From NCBI GenBank assembly GCA_902797105.1, contig CADBRL010000090.1, positions 1 to 9,208 of the forward strand: DNA of 9,208 nucleotides. The letters are read 5' to 3'. The notes below the pieces were generated by a model that was not told the origin of the DNA, did not search any database, and was given only the letters and a program-made list of their open reading frames with translations. Both the position numbers and the translations under genes were made by a program. How positions within the stretch are numbered: the first letter of the stretch is position 1; the number at the start of each line of letters is the position of its first letter. The stretch comes from an uncultured Erysipelotrichaceae bacterium (GTDB lineage Bacteria > Bacillota_I > Bacilli_A > RF39 > UBA660). This document shows, one piece after another, positions 1-5,505 of this stretch.

Positions 1-85
1 AAAATACACCTCCTTTCGGAAGCGTATTATAACACTTTTCTTAAACTGCTTTTTTTATGATGTCTACTCTAAAGGGTGCAGTTCA
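1..85 (-). mobile_element. End of an IS3-family (IS150-like) insertion sequence, cut by the window edge
   Basis: Read on the minus strand from position 85 leftward, the sequence opens with TGAACTGCACCC and continues to GTAGACA at about position 61. This closely resembles the terminal inverted repeats of IS150-type IS3 elements as I remember them, which start TG, share ACTGCACCC and carry a GGAC or AGAC block near base 22. Inward of the repeat lie an extended -10 promoter and a strong ribosome binding site pointing left, the arrangement found upstream of orfA in this family. The transposase itself is outside the window, so the call rests on the terminal repeat and leader only. No second end or target duplication can be seen. 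Confidence 0.6.
9..34 (-). promoter_or_regulatory. Promoter and ribosome binding site of a leftward gene starting off the window
   Basis: On the minus strand an extended -10 element, TGTTATAAT, covers positions 34-26, and AAAGGAGG covers 16-9. The spacing puts the start codon at or just beyond position 1. No good -35 hexamer is present, consistent with an extended -10 promoter. The site lies inside the probable IS3-type element, so the gene is most likely its orfA transposase subunit. Confidence 0.6.
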
Positions 86-134
86 TTAATTCCCGCTTTT
101 TTTTATTCATGATTATTTTTTTTAATCAGTACGC

Positions 135-169
135 TTCAAATAGGTGCCGCACTGCGGCACCTATTTGAA
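135..169. repeat. Perfect 16-bp inverted repeat with a 3-base ACT loop
   Basis: The left arm (135-150, starting TTCAAATAGG and ending GCCGC) is exactly complementary to the right arm (154-169), with ACT as the loop. It is much richer in G+C than the surroundings. It lies in the gene-free stretch at 86-292 between the IS end and the nuclease gene. Neither strand has a proper T-run directly after the hairpin, so it is not a standard intrinsic terminator. Two similar palindromes occur at 214-240 and 909-935. Confidence 0.85.
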
Positions 170-213
170 AAGTTATAAATGTTATTATAAAAACTGATAA
201 AAATGTCAATGTT

Positions 214-240
214 AAATTGAGCTCCAGTGGAGCACAATTT
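214..240. repeat. 12-bp inverted repeat (one mismatch) with a 3-base AGT loop
   Basis: The arm at 214-225 (AAATTGAGCTCC) pairs with 229-240 (GGAGCACAATTT) except at one position. The loop is AGT, which reads ACT on the other strand. It lies 53 bases beyond the stop codon of the nuclease gene and is not followed by a T-run on either strand. It shares the tip design of the palindromes at 135-169 and 909-935 (an AST triloop closed by G-C pairs), while the stem sequence differs. Nothing else was recognised between 86 and 292. Confidence 0.8.
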
Positions 241-292
241 GAGAAAGTAAGGTAATTTTTTTAAATCATTTTCAAAAACATAAATTTTAAAT

Positions 293-1198
293 CTATTTAA
301 CTAATTCATATGTAAGTGGTACAAGTTTATCGCTTTTAATAAAACTAGCTACCAATCTATCTTGTTCTTTTGTAATTATTATTCCAATAGTGGGATTGTT
401 AATTGGTTCTTTCACATATTTATCTACCAAATTCATATAAAATTCAACTTGACCTTTATCTTCTTTTTTCAAGTTTCTACATTTTATTTCTACAACCACA
501 TAACAATTATATTTAATATTATAAAGTAACATATCAATAAAATAATTTTTATTACCATCACTTATTTTATATTGATTACCTACCCACATAAACCCATTGC
601 CTAGTTGTAAAAATACATAATTAAGTTGTAAATATATTAGTTTTTCTAAGTCACTTTCAGATTTTATCTCTTTACCATTTAAATCAAGTAATATTGGATT
701 TTTAAGATTACTAGTTATATTTGGTACACTTGCTGGAACAACAATATCAATTTTATCAGGTTTATGCTCTAATCTTTCATATGAGTTATTTTTTATTTCC
801 CATTCTAGCTCTCTTTTTGACAAATTGTTTTCTATATAAAGGTTAATATAATAATTTCTTTTATTTTCATTTTTAATAGGTAAAATTGTCCTAATTGTGG
901 TCCAGGTTAATATTCGCCCCACTGGGGCGAATATTGGAAAACACAAATAAAATTGCCGAAATCGTGCTAAATTTGCATATGTATAACCCTTACCATATTC
1001 TTTGGTTAATTTTTCTGCCCATTTTTTCAATAAAGAGTTACCATACTTTGCTTTTTCTTTTCCACCTTGGGCTTCAACTATTAATCTCCCTACATTCCAA
1101 TAGCACTCTACAAGTTCTCTATTTGCATTTGACTCCCTTATTGATTTTCCTATTTCAGCTTTTTTAACATAATTATTTATTTCATCATAATAATCCAT
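293..1198 (-). CDS. DUF1016/YhcG-type PDDEXK nuclease family protein
   Basis: The 301-residue product has the two-part layout of the YhcG/DUF1016 family. An N-terminal DUF1016_N region (about 10-140) carries YWNVGRLI (33-40), the KAKYGNSLL block (49-57), RFRQFY (79-84) and KRNYYIN (113-119). A C-terminal restriction-nuclease-like domain (about 145-295) follows. The PD-(D/E)XK core is visible as D222 followed by E237-I-K239, with GQVEFYMNLVDKYV (249-262) as the supporting helix. Cellular roles of the family are not well settled; DNA cleavage is inferred from the fold. The start is supported by AAAGGATT about 7 bases upstream. It is a single gene downstream of recA's terminator. Oddly, residues 88-97 are encoded by a perfect palindrome (909-935) just before the conserved LTW motif. 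The ending TYELVK looks natural, so the protein appears complete. Confidence 0.88.
   Translation of the reverse strand: MDYYDEINNYVKKAEIGKSIRESNANRELVECYWNVGRLIVEAQGGKEKAKYGNSLLKKWAEKLTKEYGKGYTYANLARFRQFYLCFPIFAPVGRILTWTTIRTILPIKNENKRNYYINLYIENNLSKRELEWEIKNNSYERLEHKPDKIDIVVPASVPNITSNLKNPILLDLNGKEIKSESDLEKLIYLQLNYVFLQLGNGFMWVGNQYKISDGNKNYFIDMLLYNIKYNCYVVVEIKCRNLKKEDKGQVEFYMNLVDKYVKEPINNPTIGIIITKEQDRLVASFIKSDKLVPLTYELVK
909..935. repeat. Perfect 12-bp inverted repeat with ACT loop inside the nuclease coding region
   Basis: The arm AATATTCGCCCC (909-920) is exactly complementary to GGGGCGAATATT (924-935), separated by ACT. It lies within the minus-strand nuclease gene and is translated as residues 88-97 (PIFAPVGRIL), in the link before the conserved tryptophan at 99. 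The triloop and G-C-rich tip match the palindromes at 135-169 and 214-240. The local G+C is far above that of the gene around it. Confidence 0.85.
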
Positions 1199-1257
1199 TT
1201 TTATTAATCCTTTCTTTATCAGTATTTATACTTTGTTTATACAATGTAGTTATTATG

Positions 1258-1284
1258 AAAAAAATTCAGTTTATTTTTCTGAAT
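1258..1284 (-). terminator. Intrinsic terminator of recA overlapping its stop codon
   Basis: On the minus strand ATTCAG (1284-1279) pairs with CTGAAT (1269-1264) across a 9-base loop. The hairpin is followed by at least six T residues (1263-1258). The recA stop codon (1273-1271) lies in the loop, so the last codons form part of the hairpin. The stem is short and A+T-rich, but its position is right. Confidence 0.6.
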
Positions 1285-2314
1285 CTTTTTCCTTTTTTTC
1301 TTTTTTCTTTTCGATAAATCCATAGTGTTCTCTTATTTTTTGTTCAAGTTCATCTCTAAGTGTTGGATTTTCCTTTAAGAATATCTTAACATTTTCCTTC
1401 CCTTGACCAATTTTTTCACCATTATATGAATACCATGCACCACTCTTATCTATTATAGCTAAATCACTAGCAATATCAATAATTTCTCCTTCTTTAGAAA
1501 TACCTTCACCATACATAATATCTACAGTTGCAGTTTTAAATGGTGGTGCAACCTTATTTTTAACAACTTTAATATTTGTTTTATTACCAACAATTTGGTC
1601 ACCCATTTTAATTTGTTCACCGCGTCTAACATCAAGTCTTATAGTTGAGTAAAACTTAAGAGCTCTTCCTCCAGGTGTAGTTTCAGGATTACCAAACATA
1701 ACTCCAACCTTTTCTCTTAATTGGTTGATAAATATTGCAGTTGTTTTAGTTTTATTCATTGTTCCAGATAATTTTCTTAATGCTTGTGACATAAGTCTTG
1801 CTTGAAGACCAACATGTGAGTCACCCATTTCACCATCTATTTCAGCTTGAGGAACTAAAGCAGCCACAGAGTCAATAACTATAATATCAACTGCATCACT
1901 TTTAACTAAAGCATCACATATTTCTAAAGCTTGTTCACCAGTATCTGGTTGACTTAATAAAAGTTCATTAATGTTAACACCTAAATTTTTAGCATAAATC
2001 GGGTCAAGTGCATGTTCAGCATCAATAAATGCTGCTCTACCACCATTTTTTTGTACTTCAGCAATTGCTTGTAATGCAACAGTTGTCTTACCACTTGATT
2101 CAGGTCCATATATTTCAATAATTCTTCCCTTAGGATAACCACCAACACCTAAAGCCACATCAATTGTTATGGAACCACTAGATGTTACATCAACATTCAT
2201 GTGTTCATTATCCCCAAGTTTCATTATAGCTCCTGCTCCAAATTGTTTTTCAATATCTGCTAGTACTTGTTCAAGTGCCTTATCTTTATTCTTTTCATCT
2301 TTTGCTATTTTCAT
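1271..2314 (-). CDS. recA: RecA recombinase
   Basis: RecA is the ATP-dependent strand-exchange protein of homologous recombination and the co-protease that triggers LexA cleavage. The 347 residues are a normal length. Visible landmarks are the Walker A motif GPESSGKT (70-77), the catalytic glutamate in DAEHALDP (98-105), Walker B DIIVIDSVAAL (143-153), and the DNA-binding loop region FINQLREKVGVMFGNPETTP (195-214). After the C-terminal domain the protein ends in a charged Lys/Glu tail (about 335-347), as is common in Firmicutes. The ATG start is backed by AGGAGG six bases upstream. It is monocistronic: its own promoter is at 2345-2373, and a terminator overlaps the stop codon. A dyad resembling a LexA box lies just upstream of the -35 element. 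Nothing in the sequence suggests inactivation. Confidence 0.98.
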   Translation of the reverse strand: MKIAKDEKNKDKALEQVLADIEKQFGAGAIMKLGDNEHMNVDVTSSGSITIDVALGVGGYPKGRIIEIYGPESSGKTTVALQAIAEVQKNGGRAAFIDAEHALDPIYAKNLGVNINELLLSQPDTGEQALEICDALVKSDAVDIIVIDSVAALVPQAEIDGEMGDSHVGLQARLMSQALRKLSGTMNKTKTTAIFINQLREKVGVMFGNPETTPGGRALKFYSTIRLDVRRGEQIKMGDQIVGNKTNIKVVKNKVAPPFKTATVDIMYGEGISKEGEIIDIASDLAIIDKSGAWYSYNGEKIGQGKENVKIFLKENPTLRDELEQKIREHYGFIEKKKEKKEKDSEK

Positions 2315-2344
2315 TTTTTCCTCCTAATACCCTGATACAACATA

Positions 2345-2373
2345 ATTGTAACCTATCTTTAATTAAATGTCAA
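2345..2373 (-). promoter_or_regulatory. Sigma-A-type promoter of recA
   Basis: On the minus strand TTGACA (2373-2368) and TACAAT (2350-2345) are separated by exactly 17 bases. The expected transcription start lies near 2338, giving a short leader that ends in the AGGAGG site of recA. The -35 is a perfect consensus and the -10 differs by one base. Confidence 0.85.
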
Positions 2374-2381
2374 CACAAAAA

Positions 2382-2395
2382 CAAACATTTGTTTA
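2382..2395. promoter_or_regulatory. Candidate LexA (SOS) operator upstream of recA
   Basis: CAAACATTTGTTTA contains a symmetric AAACA-TT-TGTTT dyad. It differs from the Gram-positive LexA box CGAACATATGTTCG at only a few outer and central positions, keeping the AAC-N4-GTT core. It lies 8 bases upstream of the recA -35 hexamer, a sensible position for SOS control. The match is imperfect and the DNA is A+T-rich, so chance cannot be excluded. Confidence 0.5.
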
Positions 2396-2414
2396 AAATT
2401 ATCGATTATTGTCG

Positions 2415-2442
2415 AAAAAAAACACATACTTTTTATACATGT
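2415..2442 (-). terminator. Probable terminator of the spoVA end of the sporulation operon
   Basis: On the minus strand ACATGTAT (2442-2435) can pair with GTATGTGT (2429-2422) over a five-A loop, using some G-U pairs. It is followed directly by seven T residues (2421-2415). It lies about 30 bases beyond the spoVAE stop and before the recA control region, so it would separate the two transcription units. The wobble pairs make the stem weak. Confidence 0.5.
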
Positions 2443-2470
2443 TTTATATCAATTATTTGCAAACAAATAG

Positions 2471-2821
2471 CTAATTCTTAGGTTTAAAAATTATAGAAAC
2501 TAGAAATGCAATAACAATTGCACCAGTTATTACACCAGACGATTTACAAAGCATATTACTAAAGATACCTAAAAAACCATCTTCTAAATATCCTTGCCAT
2601 GCTGAACTATAAAGAGAATGTCCAAAATTAGAAATAAGAACTGTTGCTCCTGCTCCAAATTTAGCAATTAATTTATCATAACAACCAAGAAATGATAAAA
2701 ATGCCCCCATTACTGTGTATAAACTAGTAATATGTCCCGGAGTAAGTTTAGTATTATCAAGTATTACCTCAGCAAAAGCACACAACGCACCAGCAAATAA
2801 GAATGCCATTAAATAGTTCAT
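2471..2821 (-). CDS. spoVAE: Stage V sporulation protein AE (SpoVAE/SpoVAEb type)
   Basis: This is a small membrane subunit of the SpoVA complex. SpoVA moves calcium-dipicolinic acid into the forespore during sporulation and out again at germination, across the inner forespore membrane. The 116 residues contain about four hydrophobic segments (roughly 1-20, 31-48, 55-70 and 92-112). They also carry the family pattern TPGHITSLYTVMGAFLSFLG (27-46) and a GAGATVLISNFGHSL stretch (56-70). It is the last gene of the cluster. Its ATG shares one base with the spoVAD stop (TAATG) and uses a GGAGGTGG site inside spoVAD, so translation is probably coupled. A weak terminator follows at 2415-2442. Length and sequence fit the AEb-type protein; no AEa or AF gene follows. 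Confidence 0.93.
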   Translation of the reverse strand: MNYLMAFLFAGALCAFAEVILDNTKLTPGHITSLYTVMGAFLSFLGCYDKLIAKFGAGATVLISNFGHSLYSSAWQGYLEDGFLGIFSNMLCKSSGVITGAIVIAFLVSIIFKPKN

Positions 2822-3795
2822 TATTCCACCTCCAAACTTACTGCATGAGCAATCGAAGGAATTGTTCCGCGTTGATTAACAGTTGTGGGACTATGTAAAG
2901 CTCCAGTTGCAACTATTAATATTTTTTTATATTTTTTATTAAGTAATATTTTATTAAATAAAACTATAGGTAAACAAGCTGGTCCACTACCTCCAGCATA
3001 TGTAGGTTGACTATCTAAATATAGTTCACAACCAGCATCCAAATGTTTTTTTAACTTCATATTATAAACTGTTTCTAAATAATCTTTGAGTATTTCACTT
3101 CCAACACAACCTAAATCGCCAGTTAAAATCAAGTCATAATAATTTGCATCTCTTTTAAGTGCAGCTAAGTGTGTTGCAATAGTTGAAGCTGCTGCAGGTG
3201 CCATAGCTGCCCCCATATTATTGGCATCATTAACACCTAAATCAACAGGTACACCAATCGTAGCACTTTCAAGTCTTATTTTACTATAATTTTTACTTAA
3301 AAGAGTAGATACAGCACCAGTTGTTGTAAATGTTGCAGTATGAGGTTTTGGAGCTCCATATTCAACTGGATATCTAAACTGTCTTTCTGCAGTTAAATTA
3401 TGGCTACTTGTAATACTAATTGCTTTTTTTATTTTACCACTATCAATCATACAAGATGCAACAATTAGACTTTCAGCAAATGTTGCACAAGCAGAATAAA
3501 GGCCTAAAAATGGAATATTATAATTTTTAGCACTATAATTACTAATAGCAATTTGATTAGTTAAATCACCACCCACAAGTAAATCAATATCACTTATTGC
3601 TAAATTATTTTTACCAATTAAATTATCAATTACAAGTTGTTGCATCTTAACTTCTGCTTGTTCAAAAGTTTTTTCACCAATATAATAATCATCCATCACT
3701 AAATCAAGTCTTCTTAAATGACTATTTTTTTCAAGTGGTCCAACTACAGTATAATAATCATTTAAATAAACATTTTTAAATTTAAAACTAGCCAC
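2821..3795 (-). CDS. spoVAD: Stage V sporulation protein AD (SpoVAD), dipicolinic-acid-binding subunit
   Basis: SpoVAD is the soluble, thiolase-fold subunit of the SpoVA channel, known in Bacillus to bind dipicolinic acid. The 324 residues are close to the usual length of about 335. Conserved blocks are GGDLTNQ (75-81), the thiolase-like cysteine in YSACATF (C103), SSHNLTAERQFRYPVEYGAP (130-149), MGAAMAPAAA (194-203), DLILTGDLGCVGS (221-233), YAGGSGPAC (266-274) and ATGALHSPT (296-304). The start is GTG, not ATG. It overlaps the end of spoVAC by 8 bases, and the next in-frame ATG would remove 33 conserved residues. The gene is in the standard AC-AD-AE order and probably shares transcription and translational coupling with its neighbours. 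No hydrophobic segment long enough to span a membrane is evident, as expected. Confidence 0.96.
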   Translation of the reverse strand: MASFKFKNVYLNDYYTVVGPLEKNSHLRRLDLVMDDYYIGEKTFEQAEVKMQQLVIDNLIGKNNLAISDIDLLVGGDLTNQIAISNYSAKNYNIPFLGLYSACATFAESLIVASCMIDSGKIKKAISITSSHNLTAERQFRYPVEYGAPKPHTATFTTTGAVSTLLSKNYSKIRLESATIGVPVDLGVNDANNMGAAMAPAAASTIATHLAALKRDANYYDLILTGDLGCVGSEILKDYLETVYNMKLKKHLDAGCELYLDSQPTYAGGSGPACLPIVLFNKILLNKKYKKILIVATGALHSPTTVNQRGTIPSIAHAVSLEVE

Positions 3796-4225
3796 CTATA
3801 ACCAACCTCACAATCACAAGAAGAAATGCAGAAATAATACCATATAAAATTACTGAACCAGCAAGTTTAAAAAAATTTGAACCAAGACCAGTAATAAGAC
3901 CATCTCTTTTATACTCAAGAGCACTTGATGAAACACTGTGAGCAAACCCTGTCGTAGGTATTATTAAACCACATTTACATTTACTTACCCAGCTATCAAA
4001 AAAGCCTAAAGCTGTAAAAAGTGATGCAACACCAATAACGATGAGTGCAACAATAAGTCCTGCCTCTACAGTTGAAAAAGCAAAACAATTTTTCAAAATC
4101 ATGGATATAACTTCTGCTAAAAGGCCAATTAATCCTCCCACTAAAAAAGCCACTCCAAAATTTCTTAATTTAGGTTCCCTCGGAGTATGCTTTTTGACTA
4201 ACACCTTATAATCCTCTTTATTCAT
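3788..4225 (-). CDS. spoVAC: Stage V sporulation protein AC (SpoVAC), membrane channel subunit
   Basis: SpoVAC is an integral membrane protein of the SpoVA dipicolinic-acid channel; in Bacillus it has been described as mechanosensitive. The 145 residues match family length. A charged N-terminal segment (1-22) is followed by hydrophobic spans at about 23-46, 54-75, 84-100 and 119-143. The family signature PTTGFAHSVSSSALEYKRDG (90-109), then LITGLGSNFFKLAGS (110-124), is clear. The ATG start has GGTGA 7-8 bases upstream. It lies 32 bases after sigF. A TGTATA-N17-CATAATA element (4271-4242) there resembles a forespore sigma-G promoter and may give separate late expression. The order sigF-spoVAC matches spore-formers that lack spoVAA and spoVAB. 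Confidence 0.95.
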   Translation of the reverse strand: MNKEDYKVLVKKHTPREPKLRNFGVAFLVGGLIGLLAEVISMILKNCFAFSTVEAGLIVALIVIGVASLFTALGFFDSWVSKCKCGLIIPTTGFAHSVSSSALEYKRDGLITGLGSNFFKLAGSVILYGIISAFLLVIVRLVIGG

Positions 4226-4241
4226 AAATATTCACCATTAT

Positions 4242-4271
4242 TATTATGAATGAATTTTTATCTACTATACA
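4242..4271 (-). promoter_or_regulatory. Candidate sigma-G/sigma-F-type forespore promoter for spoVAC-AD-AE
   Basis: On the minus strand TGTATA (4271-4266) and CATAATA (4248-4242) are 17 bases apart. They fit the Bacillus sigma-G consensus (TGHATA and CATNMTA). The -35 overlaps the last codons of sigF. spoVA is sigma-G-dependent in B. subtilis. One objection is that the predicted start point falls almost on the spoVAC ribosome binding site, leaving a leader of only about 10-12 bases. Confidence 0.4.
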
Positions 4272-4902
4272 TATAATCTCTCATTTTAGTTAAACTTCTC
4301 TTTTCATATCTTGATACCATTACCTGAGTAATACCTAATTTTCTAGCTGTTTCACTTTGAGTTAAATCTTCATAATAACGACTTTTAATAATATCTTTTT
4401 CTATAGCATCTAAAGAATTTATACTATTTTTAAGTTCAAGTCTTTCATCTACACTAACACTTTCTTCCTCCGCTATAACTTCATGTAAACTTCTCTCTTC
4501 ATCACATACTTCATCCATTGATACAAAACTATTTGCATAACTTAAAACTTGTTCTAATTTTTCTTCTTCCATTTCAAGATATGCAGCAAGTTCTTTATTT
4601 GATGGCACTTTCATTATTTCTTGAGAAAGCCTTGTTCTTCCCATTTCTATCATTTTAAGTAATCTATTTATATCTTTATTTAATTTAATTTCTCTATTAT
4701 TTGCCAAACTATACATTTCTCCGAATATATAATTATAAGCATAAGTACTAAATTTACTTTTTCCATCATCTACATAATTTTGATAAGCTTTAATGACACC
4801 AAGAACACCAGCTTGATACAAATCATTTTTATCAACACCATAAAAATGCTTAGCTATTGTCCAAATAAGTCCTGTACTAGATTTAATTAATTCTTCTAAC
4901 AT
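4258..4902 (-). CDS. sigF: Sporulation sigma factor of the SigF/SigG group, probably sigma F
   Basis: This is an RNA polymerase sigma factor that should direct early forespore transcription. Region 2 (about 9-72) includes DLYQAGVLGVIKAYQNY (27-43) and KFSTYAYNYIFGEMYSL (50-66). A region 3-like segment (about 74-130) carries KVPSNKELAAYLEME (98-112). Region 4 (about 155-206) has a helix-turn-helix in TQSETARKLGITQVMVSRYE (181-200), very like that of SigF, SigG and SigB. At 214 residues it is about 40 shorter than B. subtilis SigF, and the missing part is N-terminal (region 1.2). The start is fixed by TAATG overlap with spoIIAA and a GGAGG site within it. The segment after region 2.3 (NNREIKLNKDI, 68-78) departs from the usual DDG-VKVSRS pattern. 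Sigma F is preferred over sigma G because spoIIAA is directly upstream and spoVA downstream. The anti-sigma gene spoIIAB is missing between them. Confidence 0.8.
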   Translation of the reverse strand: MLEELIKSSTGLIWTIAKHFYGVDKNDLYQAGVLGVIKAYQNYVDDGKSKFSTYAYNYIFGEMYSLANNREIKLNKDINRLLKMIEMGRTRLSQEIMKVPSNKELAAYLEMEEEKLEQVLSYANSFVSMDEVCDEERSLHEVIAEEESVSVDERLELKNSINSLDAIEKDIIKSRYYEDLTQSETARKLGITQVMVSRYEKRSLTKMRDYMYSR

Positions 4903-5237
4903 TATAATGCCTCCATTTCTCTATAAGCATCTACTTCTGTTTTTACAACTGGAAACTTCAAATACTTACACAAATACAAATTAGCATTACTAACACCACA
5001 TACTTTAATAGCACCTTTATTACATTTAATATAATATTTACTATTGATGAGAGCTTCTATTCCTGAATTATCAACCATGTCTAATTTTTCAAAATTATAT
5101 ACTAAATTCTTAATTTCATGTTTCTTAATAACTGGATTTAAATAATTATTAATTTTATAACTTGCTTTCCTATCTAATATTCCTTTAAGTCTTGCAAATA
5201 ATATTTCATTTTTATACTCCAGCTCTAACTTAAACAT
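4902..5237 (-). CDS. spoIIAA: Anti-sigma F factor antagonist SpoIIAA (STAS domain)
   Basis: In known spore-formers SpoIIAA binds the anti-sigma factor and kinase SpoIIAB and frees sigma F; SpoIIAB inactivates it by serine phosphorylation, and SpoIIE reverses this. The 111 residues form one STAS domain: a beta start ending RLKGILDRKA (16-25), IKNLVYNFEKLDMVDNSGIE (42-61), and KVCGVSNANLYLCKYL (78-93). The phospho-acceptor serine is kept in DNSG at position 58, the same number as in B. subtilis. That implies a kinase partner is, or was, in use. The ATG has AAGGAGAGA upstream. It is the first gene of the cluster, with a Spo0A box about 55 bases upstream, and its stop overlaps the sigF start by one base. 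Normally spoIIAB lies between these genes; here it is absent. A general STAS regulator is the alternative. Confidence 0.85.
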   Translation of the reverse strand: MFKLELEYKNEILFARLKGILDRKASYKINNYLNPVIKKHEIKNLVYNFEKLDMVDNSGIEALINSKYYIKCNKGAIKVCGVSNANLYLCKYLKFPVVKTEVDAYREMEAL

Positions 5238-5290
5238 TATTCTCTCTCCTTACATATTAGTTTAGGGTATTATTTAAAAGTTTTAAACAC

Positions 5291-5300
5291 ATTCGACAAA
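5291..5300 (-). promoter_or_regulatory. Candidate Spo0A box upstream of spoIIAA
   Basis: TTTGTCGAAT on the minus strand contains the 0A-box core TGTCGAA exactly. It lies 53 bases upstream of the spoIIAA ATG. The spoIIA operon is a classic target of phosphorylated Spo0A acting with sigma H. A poorer sigma-H-like arrangement (ACGAGATAA, 12 bases, then GTCGAATGT) overlaps the box, and a second partial box (TGTCAAG) lies about 27 bases further upstream. Confidence 0.6.
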
Positions 5301-5324
5301 ACATGTCATTTATCTCGTTTATAC

Positions 5325-5352
5325 TTGACACTTTGTTTACAAGTTATATAAA
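5325..5352 (+). promoter_or_regulatory. Upstream promoter candidate for the tRNA-Leu gene
   Basis: TTGACA (5325-5330) and TATAAA (5347-5352) are 16 bases apart on the plus strand. Transcription would start near 5359 and give a leader of about 48 bases before the tRNA. It may work together with the closer extended -10 site at 5386-5394. Confidence 0.5.
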
Positions 5353-5385
5353 TTACAAAAAATACTACCACAAATATAAAAAGTA

Positions 5386-5394
5386 TGTTATAAT
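5386..5394 (+). promoter_or_regulatory. Extended -10 promoter directly before tRNA-Leu
   Basis: TGTTATAAT is a perfect extended -10 element. It places the transcription start near 5401, about six bases before the mature tRNA 5' end, which is typical for tRNA genes. No good -35 hexamer sits 17 bases upstream. Confidence 0.6.
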
Positions 5395-5406
5395 GATTAT
5401 GCACTT

Positions 5407-5493
5407 GCCTGTATGGCGGAATTGGTAGACGCGATAGACTCAAAATCTATTTTCAGAAATGGAGTTCCAGTTCAAGTCTGGATACAGGCACCA
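5407..5493 (+). tRNA. tRNA-Leu, anticodon CAA, with encoded CCA end
   Basis: The acceptor stem GCCTGTA (5407-5413) pairs perfectly with TACAGGC (5483-5489), followed by discriminator A and an encoded CCA. The D stem GCG/CGC surrounds a GGTAGA-type loop. The anticodon stem ATAGA/TCTAT encloses CTCAAAA, giving anticodon CAA, which reads UUG leucine codons. A long variable arm, typical of class II tRNA-Leu, precedes the T arm TCCAG-TTCAAGT-CTGGA. The gene stands alone, divergent from spoIIAA, with its own promoter and a terminator at 5506-5530. Confidence 0.97.
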
Positions 5494-5505
5494 TATAGAA
5501 TATTT

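Noticed and set aside
86..134. Riboswitch or T-box leader in the left gene-free stretch
   Set aside because: No conserved T-box or riboswitch core was seen; the stretch is mostly A+T-rich spacer next to the IS end.
135..240. The two palindromes as intrinsic terminators of the nuclease gene
   Set aside because: Neither hairpin is followed directly by a T-run on either strand, so they do not fit that class.
895..1167. Plus-strand open frame opposite the nuclease gene
   Set aside because: It lies antisense to a well-supported gene. Its recognisable IFAPLGRI-like peptide is only a mirror effect of the palindrome at 909-935.
2275..2481. Plus-strand open frame across the recA promoter
   Set aside because: It overlaps the recA start and control region, has no ribosome binding site and low-complexity composition.
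5292..5321. Sigma-H promoter for spoIIAA
   Set aside because: The spacing is right, but the -35-like block has two mismatches and the -10 overlaps the 0A box, so it is not listed as its own feature.
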